A DNA stretch of 64,000 nucleotides, from NCBI GenBank assembly GCA_017435505.1, contig JAFSEZ010000034.1:62001-126000 (forward strand). Reading direction: 5' to 3'. Positions within the stretch are counted from its first letter, which is position 1. Every line of letters begins with the position of its first letter. The notes below the pieces were generated by a model that made no database searches, was not told where the DNA came from, and saw only the letters and a list, made by a program, of their open reading frames with translations. The stretch comes from Akkermansia sp. Its GTDB lineage: Bacteria; Verrucomicrobiota; Verrucomicrobiia; Verrucomicrobiales; Akkermansiaceae. The translations under genes were made by a program, and so were the position numbers. Positions 34,638 to 43,771 of the stretch are shown piece after piece.

Positions 34638-35552
34638 TCAGTGTGTTGAGCCGGCTTCCTCATGCTTCTTTTCCATGGGAATCACCCAAAGGTTTATAGC
34701 TCCCTCTGCATAGCGCGCATAGATAGATTTGGGGTCGATGTTGCGCATCTCATAATAAAGAGCGCGCAAGCGGTTTGCAGATGCATTGTTGCGTCGCGCA
34801 TGGCCGCTGAGGGCAGCTATGAGTTCCTGGCGCTGGCGTCGGGAATAGCAACCATTGGCTATCATGTTGCGGATAAAAGCATTGGCCTGCGTTTGCGACA
34901 TTTCGGCCACAAGCTGAACCAACTTGAGCATATCATGTTTGAAACGCTCCGAAAGACCGATTTTATCTTTCTTCAGGTTAAGCTGCCCGCCACTCGTATA
35001 GCGACTGGCCGGCAAGTCCAGCTGTACATCCAAAGCTTGGGCCAAGAGTTTAGCTTGTCGGCCGGAGCCGGCTTTCAGTGCTTTTTTGACAAGTTTTTCT
35101 TGCTCATCATACATATCAAGAAGCTCTCTCAGTCGCTCACCCGCAATCTCGGGATTCTTCATTTCTTCATGATCCTGCACAGAGCCACGCAGATTGCCAC
35201 CGCCATCCAACAGGAGCAAGCAAGGCAAGCTGCGGATACCGGCCGGCATGTTACCACGCCCCTTGCCCATGATTTTCTCTATTACTTTCTTCTGCTTTTC
35301 ATCCGGCAGCTGATAGACCGGAACTTGCAGAAAGACACAATCACGCACAAATGGTTGCAACTTGCGCTGCTTAATGAACTCGTCATAGGCGCGTTCATTT
35401 GCCCTATCAATGTTGGCTCCATAGCAGAAGAAAACAATCGGGCGATTTTTGCCTCTTTTGAGCGCATCGTCATACGAACGAGCATTAATACCCAGCAGAG
35501 GTTGAGTCACCACGCAGAGCAAGCTCAGCAGAAAAATTATTTTTTTCATCAT
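34638..35552 (-). CDS. Secreted thioredoxin-fold protein without CXXC
   Basis: The 304-residue product has a signal peptide (MMKKIIFLLSLLCVVTQPLLG). A region resembling a thioredoxin-like fold follows (RPIVFFCYGANIDRANERAYDEF, FVRDCVFLQVPVYQLP, IRSLPCLLLLDGGGNLRGS). The usual CXXC active site is absent, so a disulfide-exchange role is unlikely. The C-terminal half is helical and basic. No specific family was recognised. It is the last gene of a three-gene minus-strand cluster, 21 bases after the transglutaminase-like gene. Start could be either of two adjacent ATGs. Confidence 0.72.
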   Translation of the reverse strand: MMKKIIFLLSLLCVVTQPLLGINARSYDDALKRGKNRPIVFFCYGANIDRANERAYDEFIKQRKLQPFVRDCVFLQVPVYQLPDEKQKKVIEKIMGKGRGNMPAGIRSLPCLLLLDGGGNLRGSVQDHEEMKNPEIAGERLRELLDMYDEQEKLVKKALKAGSGRQAKLLAQALDVQLDLPASRYTSGGQLNLKKDKIGLSERFKHDMLKLVQLVAEMSQTQANAFIRNMIANGCYSRRQRQELIAALSGHARRNNASANRLRALYYEMRNIDPKSIYARYAEGAINLWVIPMEKKHEEAGSTH

Positions 35553-35573
35553 AGCGATAACGAGAGTCTGAGA

Positions 35574-38276
35574 TTATTTTTTTGATTGCTTAGAATCGGA
35601 GCCCGTATTTTTAGGAGTCTTAATCGGTTTGCCGTATACATAGTAGCCAACCATCGGCACGGTGGGCCCCGTCTCCGGCTGATATGCGCCTTCTGTGCGC
35701 AATTCTACATAACGAGCCTCAGGCTTGGATTCTTTGAAATCAAAGCGAGCAACGGAACCGGAAACCTGAACTTTGCACTTGGGACGTGACCAGTTGCGGC
35801 CATCATTGGACACGGCTATGAAGAGCGGGTGTATACCATTCCACGGCTGGCCGAAAAGAACCACAACACCATTGATGGTACTTGTCTGCTCCAATTTGAC
35901 TTCCATGCCACCACCGGGATTCATCTTAACGGGGATATTACCACCATGACGCTGAAGAACACCCCAATGCAAGCAGCACTGTTTCATAGCGCCGGGGTCG
36001 AGCGTCACCTCGGTGCGCAGCAGACCACGTTCGGATACCACGGAGCCGGAGAAACGACGGAACTTAAACTTATTCTTGGGGAACTTCTTCTTGCACTTAC
36101 GGAACGCCATTCGACCGATAGCACTGAATGTACGCGTATCATCATTCTTGGCAGCTGTATAGATAGCTTCGCCTAAGGTTGCCCAAGTGTTATCCTGGTC
36201 TTTCTTGGTGGTACGAGTACGGTTCATGGCGCTGATAATGAGCTCCAAGAACTCTTCCTGAAGTTTTTCGGTGGATGGGTCATCCTCCGGCAAGGCTGCT
36301 ATAACATCTAAGCCCCAAGCAAGAACAGCAGGTGCATAATCAGGCTTACGCATCAGGATAGCAAGCGCTTCCTTCATATAATTCTGCTTATCATCGTTAT
36401 TGGTGCAACCTGCCATCTGGGCATTGAGAAGCTCATTGATATCCCAGCGGTTCGTGCCAAAGGTTTCACACTTTTTGAAGAACGAGGCGAACAATTTATT
36501 ACGCTCGCGGCGATCCGGCACCACTTTCAGGAATTCAGGATACACAAGACGGCTCAGAAGCGTGGCGGCAGCGTGGTGGAATTTGACAGCCATGCCCTCC
36601 ACAATGCGGTTGTGCAGCTCTCTCCATTTCTCCTTGTTGGTCGGATCTTTCTGCCGTAAATATGAGGCATAAGCCTTGATGCCGGGCCAGTTTAAGGGTT
36701 GGGTTTCGGCTGCGGCTTCGTAGCAATCGAAGGCAGATTTAGTCATCTTTCGAGCTGCGAACAAATCAGCCAATGCAACAAGCTGGTCGGATACGAGAGT
36801 GCGGTGATAATCCGAATACAAGTCCTGTTGCAGGATGAGGAAATCCCACGCATATACCCCCCAGAACAATTTACCGGGCTGATGTTGCCAATATATAGAA
36901 TTACTCTTAACCCACTCGTTTCCTACGCGCACAGTGCAGGCACAGTGTCCCGGCTCACCCATTGGCATGGCGGGTATGCCATGCGCCAATGCAGCATACG
37001 CGCTATATTTCGACAAAGCACCGCACACACCACCGATTTCACGGTGCTGCCATGCCGTAGCAGCTTTTGTGTACTCTTTCAAAGGTCCGGTATATGCAGC
37101 ATCATTGAAAACACTATCACCCGCCACGTTAAGAAGGCGATAGGTCAACTGTCCCATTGCTCCGGGGTATCCTTCAACAGGCAAGTTAACATTATCTCTC
37201 TGCCATTTAAGAGACTGAGGAGACCCCCAACTGGAAGAATCACCACATCCTGTCACGATACGAGTTTCCCAATACTGCATGTCATCGAAAAGATAATTCA
37301 GTCTACCCTCTTGGTAGCTGTTGAAGTAGTAGGCGAAACGCTCGCGCATGTGTTTTTGTGAACGATTTTCACGCGCAAACTCCATGGCCGTGGTGGCGGC
37401 AATGCGGCGAACGACCGGATCCCCCATGTCTTCCATGTAGCTGCGGTACAGCTCCACCATGTATGCAAGAGCCACATCCATTTTCTCCGTGGGACCGGAA
37501 TACATAAGACCTGTCATCCAGTCCAAATCACTTGTGAGCTGAGTGAGAAAGTTTGTACCCATCTTCAGCTCTGCCACTTCTTTCATTTTCAGAGCACCGA
37601 CTTTGCGAAGGAGCGTGAGCCGTGCCAAATCCAGCCGATTTTCCTGCGACTCCATGAATTTCCACACAGCTTCTTCATCGGCCTTACCCAACTTGGACAT
37701 GATTCGCTCCGTGAGCATTTTCTGAATCTCTGCCGGCTTTTTCCATTGCTGCGGGAAAATATCATCATTGGTATATCCATTCGTCTTTTTCCCTTTGCGA
37801 GCGGCATGCTCACGGTCATATTTCTGGATGAGATTTTTAGCCAAGCGACCAATGTTGGTGTTGTAGCTCTTATCTCGCACCTTGGGTACTTTCTGTTGCG
37901 CAGGGATGACAGGAATATCTTCCTCGATGATATCTTCAAGAGTCAGCTCCTGATCTTCCTTCATGTAGGAATCCGTCGATTGCTCACCGGCTACTTGTTC
38001 ATCTTCGGTAACTCCTTCTGATTCATTGACTGCAATTGAACCGGTATCACCTACCTGCGGCTCAGGCTCGTCATCTTCCGGTTCCTCGCTGTCAGAAAAA
38101 CCTTCTTCCTCAATCACGACCCCCTCAAACACATCGGTCTCAGGTTTTGTTTCGGCAACTTTTTTCTCAGGCGGTGAGAATTTTGCAATAAGGACGGGCG
38201 TGTACTTCCCCGTGAAGAAGCCACACACGATGGCAACAACAACGGCAATCAGAAGATTTGTTAATTTTGAGCTCAT
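35574..38276 (-). CDS. Membrane-anchored transglutaminase-like protein with C-terminal discoidin-like domain
   Basis: The 900-residue product starts with one membrane helix (LLIAVVVAIVCGFFTG), then a very acidic linker to about residue 120. A central helical region leads to a transglutaminase-like core: Cys418 in REIGGVCGALSKYSAYAALAHGIPA is followed by His444 in GEPGHCACTVRVGNEWVKS, the Cys-His pair of that fold. Residues about 500-730 are helical and repeat-like. The C-terminal 150 residues look like an F5/8 type C (discoidin-like) beta-sandwich (INGVVVLFGQPW, IAVSNDGRNWS, ARYVELRTEG), often a glycan binder. The bulk is probably periplasmic. It may process or bind cell-wall or mucin-type material; this is inference. 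Confidence 0.72.
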   Translation of the reverse strand: MSSKLTNLLIAVVVAIVCGFFTGKYTPVLIAKFSPPEKKVAETKPETDVFEGVVIEEEGFSDSEEPEDDEPEPQVGDTGSIAVNESEGVTEDEQVAGEQSTDSYMKEDQELTLEDIIEEDIPVIPAQQKVPKVRDKSYNTNIGRLAKNLIQKYDREHAARKGKKTNGYTNDDIFPQQWKKPAEIQKMLTERIMSKLGKADEEAVWKFMESQENRLDLARLTLLRKVGALKMKEVAELKMGTNFLTQLTSDLDWMTGLMYSGPTEKMDVALAYMVELYRSYMEDMGDPVVRRIAATTAMEFARENRSQKHMRERFAYYFNSYQEGRLNYLFDDMQYWETRIVTGCGDSSSWGSPQSLKWQRDNVNLPVEGYPGAMGQLTYRLLNVAGDSVFNDAAYTGPLKEYTKAATAWQHREIGGVCGALSKYSAYAALAHGIPAMPMGEPGHCACTVRVGNEWVKSNSIYWQHQPGKLFWGVYAWDFLILQQDLYSDYHRTLVSDQLVALADLFAARKMTKSAFDCYEAAAETQPLNWPGIKAYASYLRQKDPTNKEKWRELHNRIVEGMAVKFHHAAATLLSRLVYPEFLKVVPDRRERNKLFASFFKKCETFGTNRWDINELLNAQMAGCTNNDDKQNYMKEALAILMRKPDYAPAVLAWGLDVIAALPEDDPSTEKLQEEFLELIISAMNRTRTTKKDQDNTWATLGEAIYTAAKNDDTRTFSAIGRMAFRKCKKKFPKNKFKFRRFSGSVVSERGLLRTEVTLDPGAMKQCCLHWGVLQRHGGNIPVKMNPGGGMEVKLEQTSTINGVVVLFGQPWNGIHPLFIAVSNDGRNWSRPKCKVQVSGSVARFDFKESKPEARYVELRTEGAYQPETGPTVPMVGYYVYGKPIKTPKNTGSDSKQSKK

Positions 38277-38306
38277 GAATGTAAAAGAGAATGCTTGTGT
38301 TAAAAT

Positions 38307-39833
38307 TTATTGGCGCTGCATGAGGATATCAAGCGTATTTTTGGCAGAATGGCTAATGATGGAATCAGGATGTTGAAGAAGTTTCTGAACAGCAGGCACA
38401 GCCTTAGCAGTGCCAAACTCACCCAAATAATCCAAAATGGTATTGATGAGTTGCAGTTTATCTGTATGGGAAAGAAGCTTGATGATTTCTTCTTCAGCCT
38501 TTTCCCCCAATGATGAAAGGATGCCATTCCACGCCACGGGATTGGCTGCCCACATTTCCACCACCGGAGCCACCATTTCATCCGGCACTTCCTTAATGAG
38601 CAACTGCATCACAGCCGCAGATGTCGGCTGGCGCCGAGCCCTGCAATTCTGGAAATAATCCAAACAATAATCAATAGTGGCTTTATCTCCGGCGGGAGCA
38701 TACACAATCAAGGCCTCAATCAGGGAACGATGCGTATCATCTTCATTTTGCCAAGGCTCCCGAAGAACACGCAAAAGCGTTGCATGAATATCTTTGCGCA
38801 GGGCTGCAACATCAGCATTCTTGAGGATTTGCGCAGCCGTTCGCACGCGAAGCGGGTCGAAGCATGTAATTTCACTGAGGTTGGCCTGCACAAAAGCAGG
38901 ATTGTGCGGATTTGCCAGCACATCGCTCCCATAACGGCACACCATGTTGGCATGATCCGGCATAAAACGAACTTCATAATGCCCTTCTTCAGGTTTTGCG
39001 TATGAAACTCTGCCAAAACGAGAGAGCATGCGTGAAATGTTGCGGAGCTCTCCTCGGGCATTAGTCACAACGAATAAAGCCCCTTGGTTGCGGGTATAGG
39101 CGCGGGTGTACTCTGCTTGCAGCAGTCGCGTCAGGGCATCTCGGATGATTGCACGAGAAGCGGAGTTCTGCTGATCCATGTACACTGCATAGTGAGCCAT
39201 GTGCGGAGTCTTCGAACGGGACTCATAAAACACCGCCAAATCATCCGGGGTCATCACAGAACCGGGCTTGCTCGTTGGGGGGGATTCCGGTTGTTCAATC
39301 TGTGCCTTTTGTTCAGCTTTGGGCGTTTCATCCGGCAAAGGGTCCACGCTCTTGTAGTGCCATATCTCCGGGGCGTACCATCCCAGACCCATCATCACAA
39401 TTCCCACAATACTCACAAGAAGTTTGTGGCGCTTGAATGAGAAAAATATCAACCCGGCCGCAACCCAGCAGAGCCCCACGGAAATAAAACGCTGAGAATC
39501 CAAATCCAGACGACTGATGGGAGTAGAATACGTTGGATTATCCCCCAACATGAACAGGTACATGCACACCAGGAAGATTGTAACGCCTATGGCGCAACGA
39601 AGCTTCCCCGACACATTAAACAATACGTCATCCTGCAAATCGCGCTGCATGCGAGCAGCGCGTTCTCGTTGGCGCCGCGCCGCACGACGATATTCCTCAG
39701 TATGAGCGATACGATCGTCTGCGCCGGCATCGGGAGCAGCGGCAAATTCTTTCTTCACACACTCAGGGCACACGTCCATCGCTTCCGATGAACCATGAAA
39801 CTTCGAACCACATTTGGAACATACTGACTCCAC
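38307..39833 (-). CDS. Zinc-ribbon membrane protein with C-terminal HEAT-like repeats
   Basis: The product is about 508 residues. It begins with a four-Cys zinc ribbon (CSKC...CPEC), then a basic coiled stretch (EEYRRAARRQRERAARMQRDL), about three membrane helices (residues 80-160), a Pro/Glu linker, and an extracytoplasmic or cytoplasmic region ending in alpha-helical HEAT-like repeats (PAVQKLLQHPDSIISHSAKN). An ATG at 39839 is possible, but the promoter -10 (TATAAG) directly abuts it. The GTG at 39833 lies 6 bases after the -10, the same spacing as in other leaderless genes here, so GTG is preferred. It is first in the cluster with the transglutaminase-like and thioredoxin-like genes. Function unknown. 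Confidence 0.68.
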   Translation of the reverse strand: MESVCSKCGSKFHGSSEAMDVCPECVKKEFAAAPDAGADDRIAHTEEYRRAARRQRERAARMQRDLQDDVLFNVSGKLRCAIGVTIFLVCMYLFMLGDNPTYSTPISRLDLDSQRFISVGLCWVAAGLIFFSFKRHKLLVSIVGIVMMGLGWYAPEIWHYKSVDPLPDETPKAEQKAQIEQPESPPTSKPGSVMTPDDLAVFYESRSKTPHMAHYAVYMDQQNSASRAIIRDALTRLLQAEYTRAYTRNQGALFVVTNARGELRNISRMLSRFGRVSYAKPEEGHYEVRFMPDHANMVCRYGSDVLANPHNPAFVQANLSEITCFDPLRVRTAAQILKNADVAALRKDIHATLLRVLREPWQNEDDTHRSLIEALIVYAPAGDKATIDYCLDYFQNCRARRQPTSAAVMQLLIKEVPDEMVAPVVEMWAANPVAWNGILSSLGEKAEEEIIKLLSHTDKLQLINTILDYLGEFGTAKAVPAVQKLLQHPDSIISHSAKNTLDILMQRQ

Positions 39834-39839
39834 GCCCAT

Positions 39840-39868
39840 CTTATACCAGATAGGAGCTATGTTGGCAA
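39840..39868 (-). promoter_or_regulatory. Promoter of the zinc-ribbon/transglutaminase-like/thioredoxin-like operon
   Basis: On the minus strand TTGCCA, a 17-bp spacer and TATAAG (39840-39845). The -10 touches the ATG at 39839; the next start, GTG at 39833, would be at the transcription start. Confidence 0.55.
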
Positions 39869-39930
39869 GCACAGAATCTGCATTTCATTCACTTTAGAAA
39901 CGCTCTTTTGCCAGCCTTGTTATCTCTGAA

Positions 39931-39972
39931 CAAAAAAAGCGGTGCGCATGGCTCCGAGCCACACGCACCGCT
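39931..39972 (-). terminator. Terminator of the SNF2 gene
   Basis: A long hairpin (AGCGGTGCG / CGCACCGCT outer stem, TGGCT / AGCCA inner stem) is followed on the minus strand by seven T residues. It lies just after the SNF2 stop codon. Confidence 0.9.
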
Positions 39973-39988
39973 GTATGAAAAACACTCA

Positions 39989-42900
39989 TTAAACGTCCAC
40001 CACCGAATCATCGCCATCCGTATCGTCCCCGCCATGAGCAAGGATGAACTGCAAGTCGTTGAGGTCAAGGCTGGAGGCAAAGCCCTCATCTCCCAACACA
40101 TTGGTGACGAGTTGATTCTTCTGATGCTGGAGCACACGGATTTTCTCTTCCACCGAATCGCGCGTGAGCAGACGATAAGCAATCACCTTGTTCTTCTGGC
40201 CAATTCGGTGGGTACGGTCAATGGCCTGACTTTCCACAGCCGGGTTCCACCACGGATCATACAGAATCACGTAGGAAGCAGAGGTGAGATTCAAACCTGC
40301 ACCGCCGGCCTTGAGTGAAAGCAGGAACACGCTCGGTTCTTTCGTTGTCTGGAAGCGCTCAATCTCCGCTTTACGATCCTTGGTTTGGCCCGTCAGGTAG
40401 TTGAACGGACGACTCTCCGCTTCAAGGCGAGCCTTGATGATTTCAAGCATCGAAACAAACTGGGAGAAGACCAGAACCTTGTGCCCTTCTTCACGCAGCT
40501 GATCCAGCACGTAGAAGAGAGCATTTAGCTTGGCACTGTCTTCCTTGGCATACTTGGCATCCACCAAACCGGGGTGACAACAAATTTGGCGCAAGCGCAT
40601 GAGTCCCTGCAAGATAGCAAAGGAGTTTTTCTTGACGGATTCATCGGAATCCACCCCAAGAAGAGCCTTCTGAATGCGGCGCAACTCGGCCTTGTAAAGT
40701 TGGCGTTGAATGCCCTCCATCTTGGCGTATACCTCTTCTTCTGTACGGGGCGGCAAATCTTTGGCCACTTGTTGTTTAGTGCGGCGCAGCAAGAATGGCT
40801 TGAGTCGCGCGGCTAAGCGATTCTGGCTTTGAGAATCCTTGCGCTTGTCGAATCGCTTCTTGAAATAGGCTCGGCTACCAAGTACACCGGGCATTGCGAA
40901 AGCCATGAGCGACCACATATCCAACAGGCGATTTTCGATAGGTGTACCGGAAAGCACCAAGCGGTTGTGAGCTGTGATTTCGCGAGCTGCCTTGGCCGCC
41001 TTGGAATCAGGGTTCTTAATCTGCTGGCCTTCGTCCAGAATAACAGTCAGCCACTTGATGGAATTGATTTGCTCGCCGCACACGCGCAGCTGAGCGTAGT
41101 TGATGACAACCATATCGTAGTTTGCCAAAATGTGATCCACCACGGCCTGTTCCTTGTTGCGAATGACGAGCACACGCACGCCGGGAGCAAATTTCTCTGT
41201 TTCGCTGGCCCACACATCCAACACGGACTTGGGACACACGATTAATACCGGCGGTATATCCACCTTCTTGCGCCCCTGCTTATTGCGGCGTATGAACTCC
41301 TCTCGCAACCAAAGTACGTATGTGATGGACTGAATCGTTTTACCCAAGCCCATATCGTCAGCAAGAATGCCACCGAAACCATTGACTGCAAGGTAGGCCA
41401 AGAAATGGAAGCCTTCAATCTGGTAGGGACGAAGTGTAGCCTGCAAAGTGGTCGGGACATCCGGTTTGACATCAATCTTGATTTCAGCGGTGCGTTCCTT
41501 AATCTTTTGCCAGGCTTTCGGGTCAAACACCTCTGCGGCACGGGGATCGGCTAGTTGCAGCGCGTGCATGCGATGTGTCTCGCCGGAAAGGTCGAAGGGA
41601 TCCAAGCCAAGCTTGGTAACAGCATCTCGCTGCGCGTCATCCAGTTTGATTTCCAAACGCATCCAGCGCCCATCATCCATGCGCACATAGCCACCGCGCG
41701 CAGACACGAGCGAGCGAATCTGCTCCTTGGTGAGGGTTACACCCTCCACATCAATGACCACGCGGAGATCAAACCAGTCAATTTCCTGATTCACTACTTC
41801 AAAACGAATAGCGGCAGCCACGGGATCATCCAGAAGAGATTTCAGGTTATCATCCATCTCAATCTTGATGCTCTCAGGGATGTTTTTGGCCCACTCCGCA
41901 AACTTTTCAGGGAATTGTTTGGTAATGCGGCTCTTGAAAGCAGCCAAGGGAGCATCGTAGGTGAAGTTCATCTCCTCCAGCAAGCCGGGGATGGGGTAGA
42001 GATAATCGCGAATGAAACGCAAAAGCGTACGGTCTTTGACTTGAACCTGCTCCACCACTTCCCAATCATCCTTACCCAAGCGCTCTTTGCGGCGGCCGGG
42101 GTCGTCCTGAGCAGAAACTTCCAGCAGCACATGTTCTGTGTCAGCACTCGTCAATCCACGCACAATCTTCATGGAGAATGTGGGCTTCATCTCGATGTCG
42201 ACCACTCGCTTCTCCATGCTGGGAGGCAGTGTCGCTCCAATCTTGCGCAGGAATTCAACGCCATCCAAGCTATCAATTACACTCTTGGGAATGGAGTAAC
42301 GCGGTTCCACTTCCGTGCTTTCCAACCAACGGGGAGGACCGGGGAACACCGTCTCGTCTGATTGATACAACTCCACCAAACCGGGCAGCTGGCGCACAGA
42401 GTGTGTCACATGCACCCCGGCTGCGGTGACCAGCTGCAGGCCATAGCAATCCGGTACAATGGGGTCATCTATGCAAATCCACTTCAATGGTTCTTTGACA
42501 ACCTTGAAATAGCAATCATCAAGGTTCACGAGATAGCCTTTGAGTGCAGGCTGGTGGAAAAGGCGATTCATCACGCAGCATGCCTCTTCCTGGTCGAGGT
42601 CCAGGATGACGGCATCCTCACGTTCGGCGTACCCCTGCAACACATTGAGCAGGATGTCTGACTGCGGATCCATCTTGAGAGCCCCTTTCAGGAACTCTGC
42701 CATGATATCATCCAGCTGAGAACGATCGCGGATGGATGTCCACTCTGTATCTTCCTTGTAGCGGAAATCAAAATGAGCTTCATTGATGGTGGAAACCATG
42801 CGCATGTGCATGGTGCGGCGAGGCGGCTGAGGCGGGCGCTCATTCACGCTCTGAATGCGGTCATACCACGTGCCGATTTCTTTTTCGCGCTCCCATTCGC

Positions 42901-43534
42901 TGATTTTCTGCTGCACCTTTTCCAAATCGGTGACAACATTCATGAATTCCGGGAAAAGAATACGCTTCTTAGTGAAAGCATAGGCAATGTAGTTCCAGAA
43001 TTCTAGGATATTGCGAGGGGGTGTTGGCCACAAATCAAGCGCATCGTAACCGGTAATCTCCCAACGAGGATTGAGGCGCACCAAATCGTGGTCGTGGATT
43101 TCCTGTTCGATGGCGAAGCGCCGATAGCGCTTCTCCAATTTAGTCACAAAGTCTGCCTCGCGGGAATCCAAATCACGCCCCAGCTTGTCTTCCAGTACAT
43201 CAGACAGGGGTATTTCATTGAGCTCGTTGGGGCTTTCCGGCATATTGGCACCACGATACATACGCTCTACCATGGTGGCAATAAGGCACGCCCCGGCCAC
43301 ATCTTCATCTTCAGCCGTAGCCGAACCATACCAGCGATTCCCCTGCAAACGCAGGCTCGTACGAAACACGCCATTACGTGTTTCCACACGACCTTGAATG
43401 AAGAGGTGGTTGCCGAAAATCTGGGTCACCGCCCCTTCTTTCTGGAGTCTTTCGCCTTCATTGCGCACTTCTTCCGAATAGGCATTCAGGAAGTTCAAGG
43501 TAGCGCGATCAGGATTGAGAGCAGAGCTTAACAT
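39989..43534 (-). CDS. SNF2-family DNA-dependent ATPase
   Basis: The 1,181-residue product is a large SWI2/SNF2-type protein. The C-terminal half holds both RecA-like lobes: ILADDMGLGKTIQS (near residue 725), LDEGQQIKN in place of DEAH, SGTPIENRLLDMWSLM, and QAIDRTHRIGQKNKVIAY. The N-terminal 600 residues are long and poorly recognised; bacterial relatives often start with a SWIM zinc finger, but the Cys/His set is not evident here. Such proteins translocate on duplex DNA or remodel nucleoprotein; some are tied to defence, but nothing in the neighbourhood supports that. The ATG at 43534 was chosen; an open frame continues about 100 codons upstream through the promoter region. Confidence 0.88.
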   Translation of the reverse strand: MLSSALNPDRATLNFLNAYSEEVRNEGERLQKEGAVTQIFGNHLFIQGRVETRNGVFRTSLRLQGNRWYGSATAEDEDVAGACLIATMVERMYRGANMPESPNELNEIPLSDVLEDKLGRDLDSREADFVTKLEKRYRRFAIEQEIHDHDLVRLNPRWEITGYDALDLWPTPPRNILEFWNYIAYAFTKKRILFPEFMNVVTDLEKVQQKISEWEREKEIGTWYDRIQSVNERPPQPPRRTMHMRMVSTINEAHFDFRYKEDTEWTSIRDRSQLDDIMAEFLKGALKMDPQSDILLNVLQGYAEREDAVILDLDQEEACCVMNRLFHQPALKGYLVNLDDCYFKVVKEPLKWICIDDPIVPDCYGLQLVTAAGVHVTHSVRQLPGLVELYQSDETVFPGPPRWLESTEVEPRYSIPKSVIDSLDGVEFLRKIGATLPPSMEKRVVDIEMKPTFSMKIVRGLTSADTEHVLLEVSAQDDPGRRKERLGKDDWEVVEQVQVKDRTLLRFIRDYLYPIPGLLEEMNFTYDAPLAAFKSRITKQFPEKFAEWAKNIPESIKIEMDDNLKSLLDDPVAAAIRFEVVNQEIDWFDLRVVIDVEGVTLTKEQIRSLVSARGGYVRMDDGRWMRLEIKLDDAQRDAVTKLGLDPFDLSGETHRMHALQLADPRAAEVFDPKAWQKIKERTAEIKIDVKPDVPTTLQATLRPYQIEGFHFLAYLAVNGFGGILADDMGLGKTIQSITYVLWLREEFIRRNKQGRKKVDIPPVLIVCPKSVLDVWASETEKFAPGVRVLVIRNKEQAVVDHILANYDMVVINYAQLRVCGEQINSIKWLTVILDEGQQIKNPDSKAAKAAREITAHNRLVLSGTPIENRLLDMWSLMAFAMPGVLGSRAYFKKRFDKRKDSQSQNRLAARLKPFLLRRTKQQVAKDLPPRTEEEVYAKMEGIQRQLYKAELRRIQKALLGVDSDESVKKNSFAILQGLMRLRQICCHPGLVDAKYAKEDSAKLNALFYVLDQLREEGHKVLVFSQFVSMLEIIKARLEAESRPFNYLTGQTKDRKAEIERFQTTKEPSVFLLSLKAGGAGLNLTSASYVILYDPWWNPAVESQAIDRTHRIGQKNKVIAYRLLTRDSVEEKIRVLQHQKNQLVTNVLGDEGFASSLDLNDLQFILAHGGDDTDGDDSVVDV

Positions 43535-43576
43535 GTGATGAAGATAAATTGAGCTGTAAGCAGCCCGCAACTTTAG

Positions 43577-43590
43577 GGTACACCTGTACC
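43577..43590. repeat. Short palindrome in the SNF2 leader
   Basis: GGTACACCTGTACC is a 5-bp inverted repeat with a 4-base centre. It lies between the SNF2 promoter and its start codon, in the predicted leader. It could be a regulator site; no regulator is identified. Confidence 0.3.
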
Positions 43591-43613
43591 AAAGTGCGCA
43601 ACTGCATAGTGGT

Positions 43614-43642
43614 ATACTAACACAGTATTGTCTCTTTTTCAA
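43614..43642 (-). promoter_or_regulatory. SNF2 gene promoter
   Basis: On the minus strand TTGAAA (43637-43642), a 17-bp spacer and TAGTAT (43614-43619). It gives a leader of about 73 nt. Confidence 0.6.
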
Positions 43643-43733
43643 GTTCTCTCGCAACTTTTTTTGTTTTTTTTGACTTTTCTTTACACCAAGCTGCCGTTTT
43701 TGAACGCTAAAAGGCAGATGACAGCAAGGATTC

Positions 43734-43762
43734 TTGTCCTCGGTGCGTAATATAGTTAAAAT
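43734..43762 (+). promoter_or_regulatory. Promoter of the L,D-transpeptidase gene
   Basis: TTGTCC (43734-43739), a 17-bp spacer and TAAAAT (43757-43762). The -10 ends 9 bases before the ATG at 43772, so at most a few leader bases are expected. Confidence 0.5.
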
Positions 43763-43771
43763 ATCTGCGAC

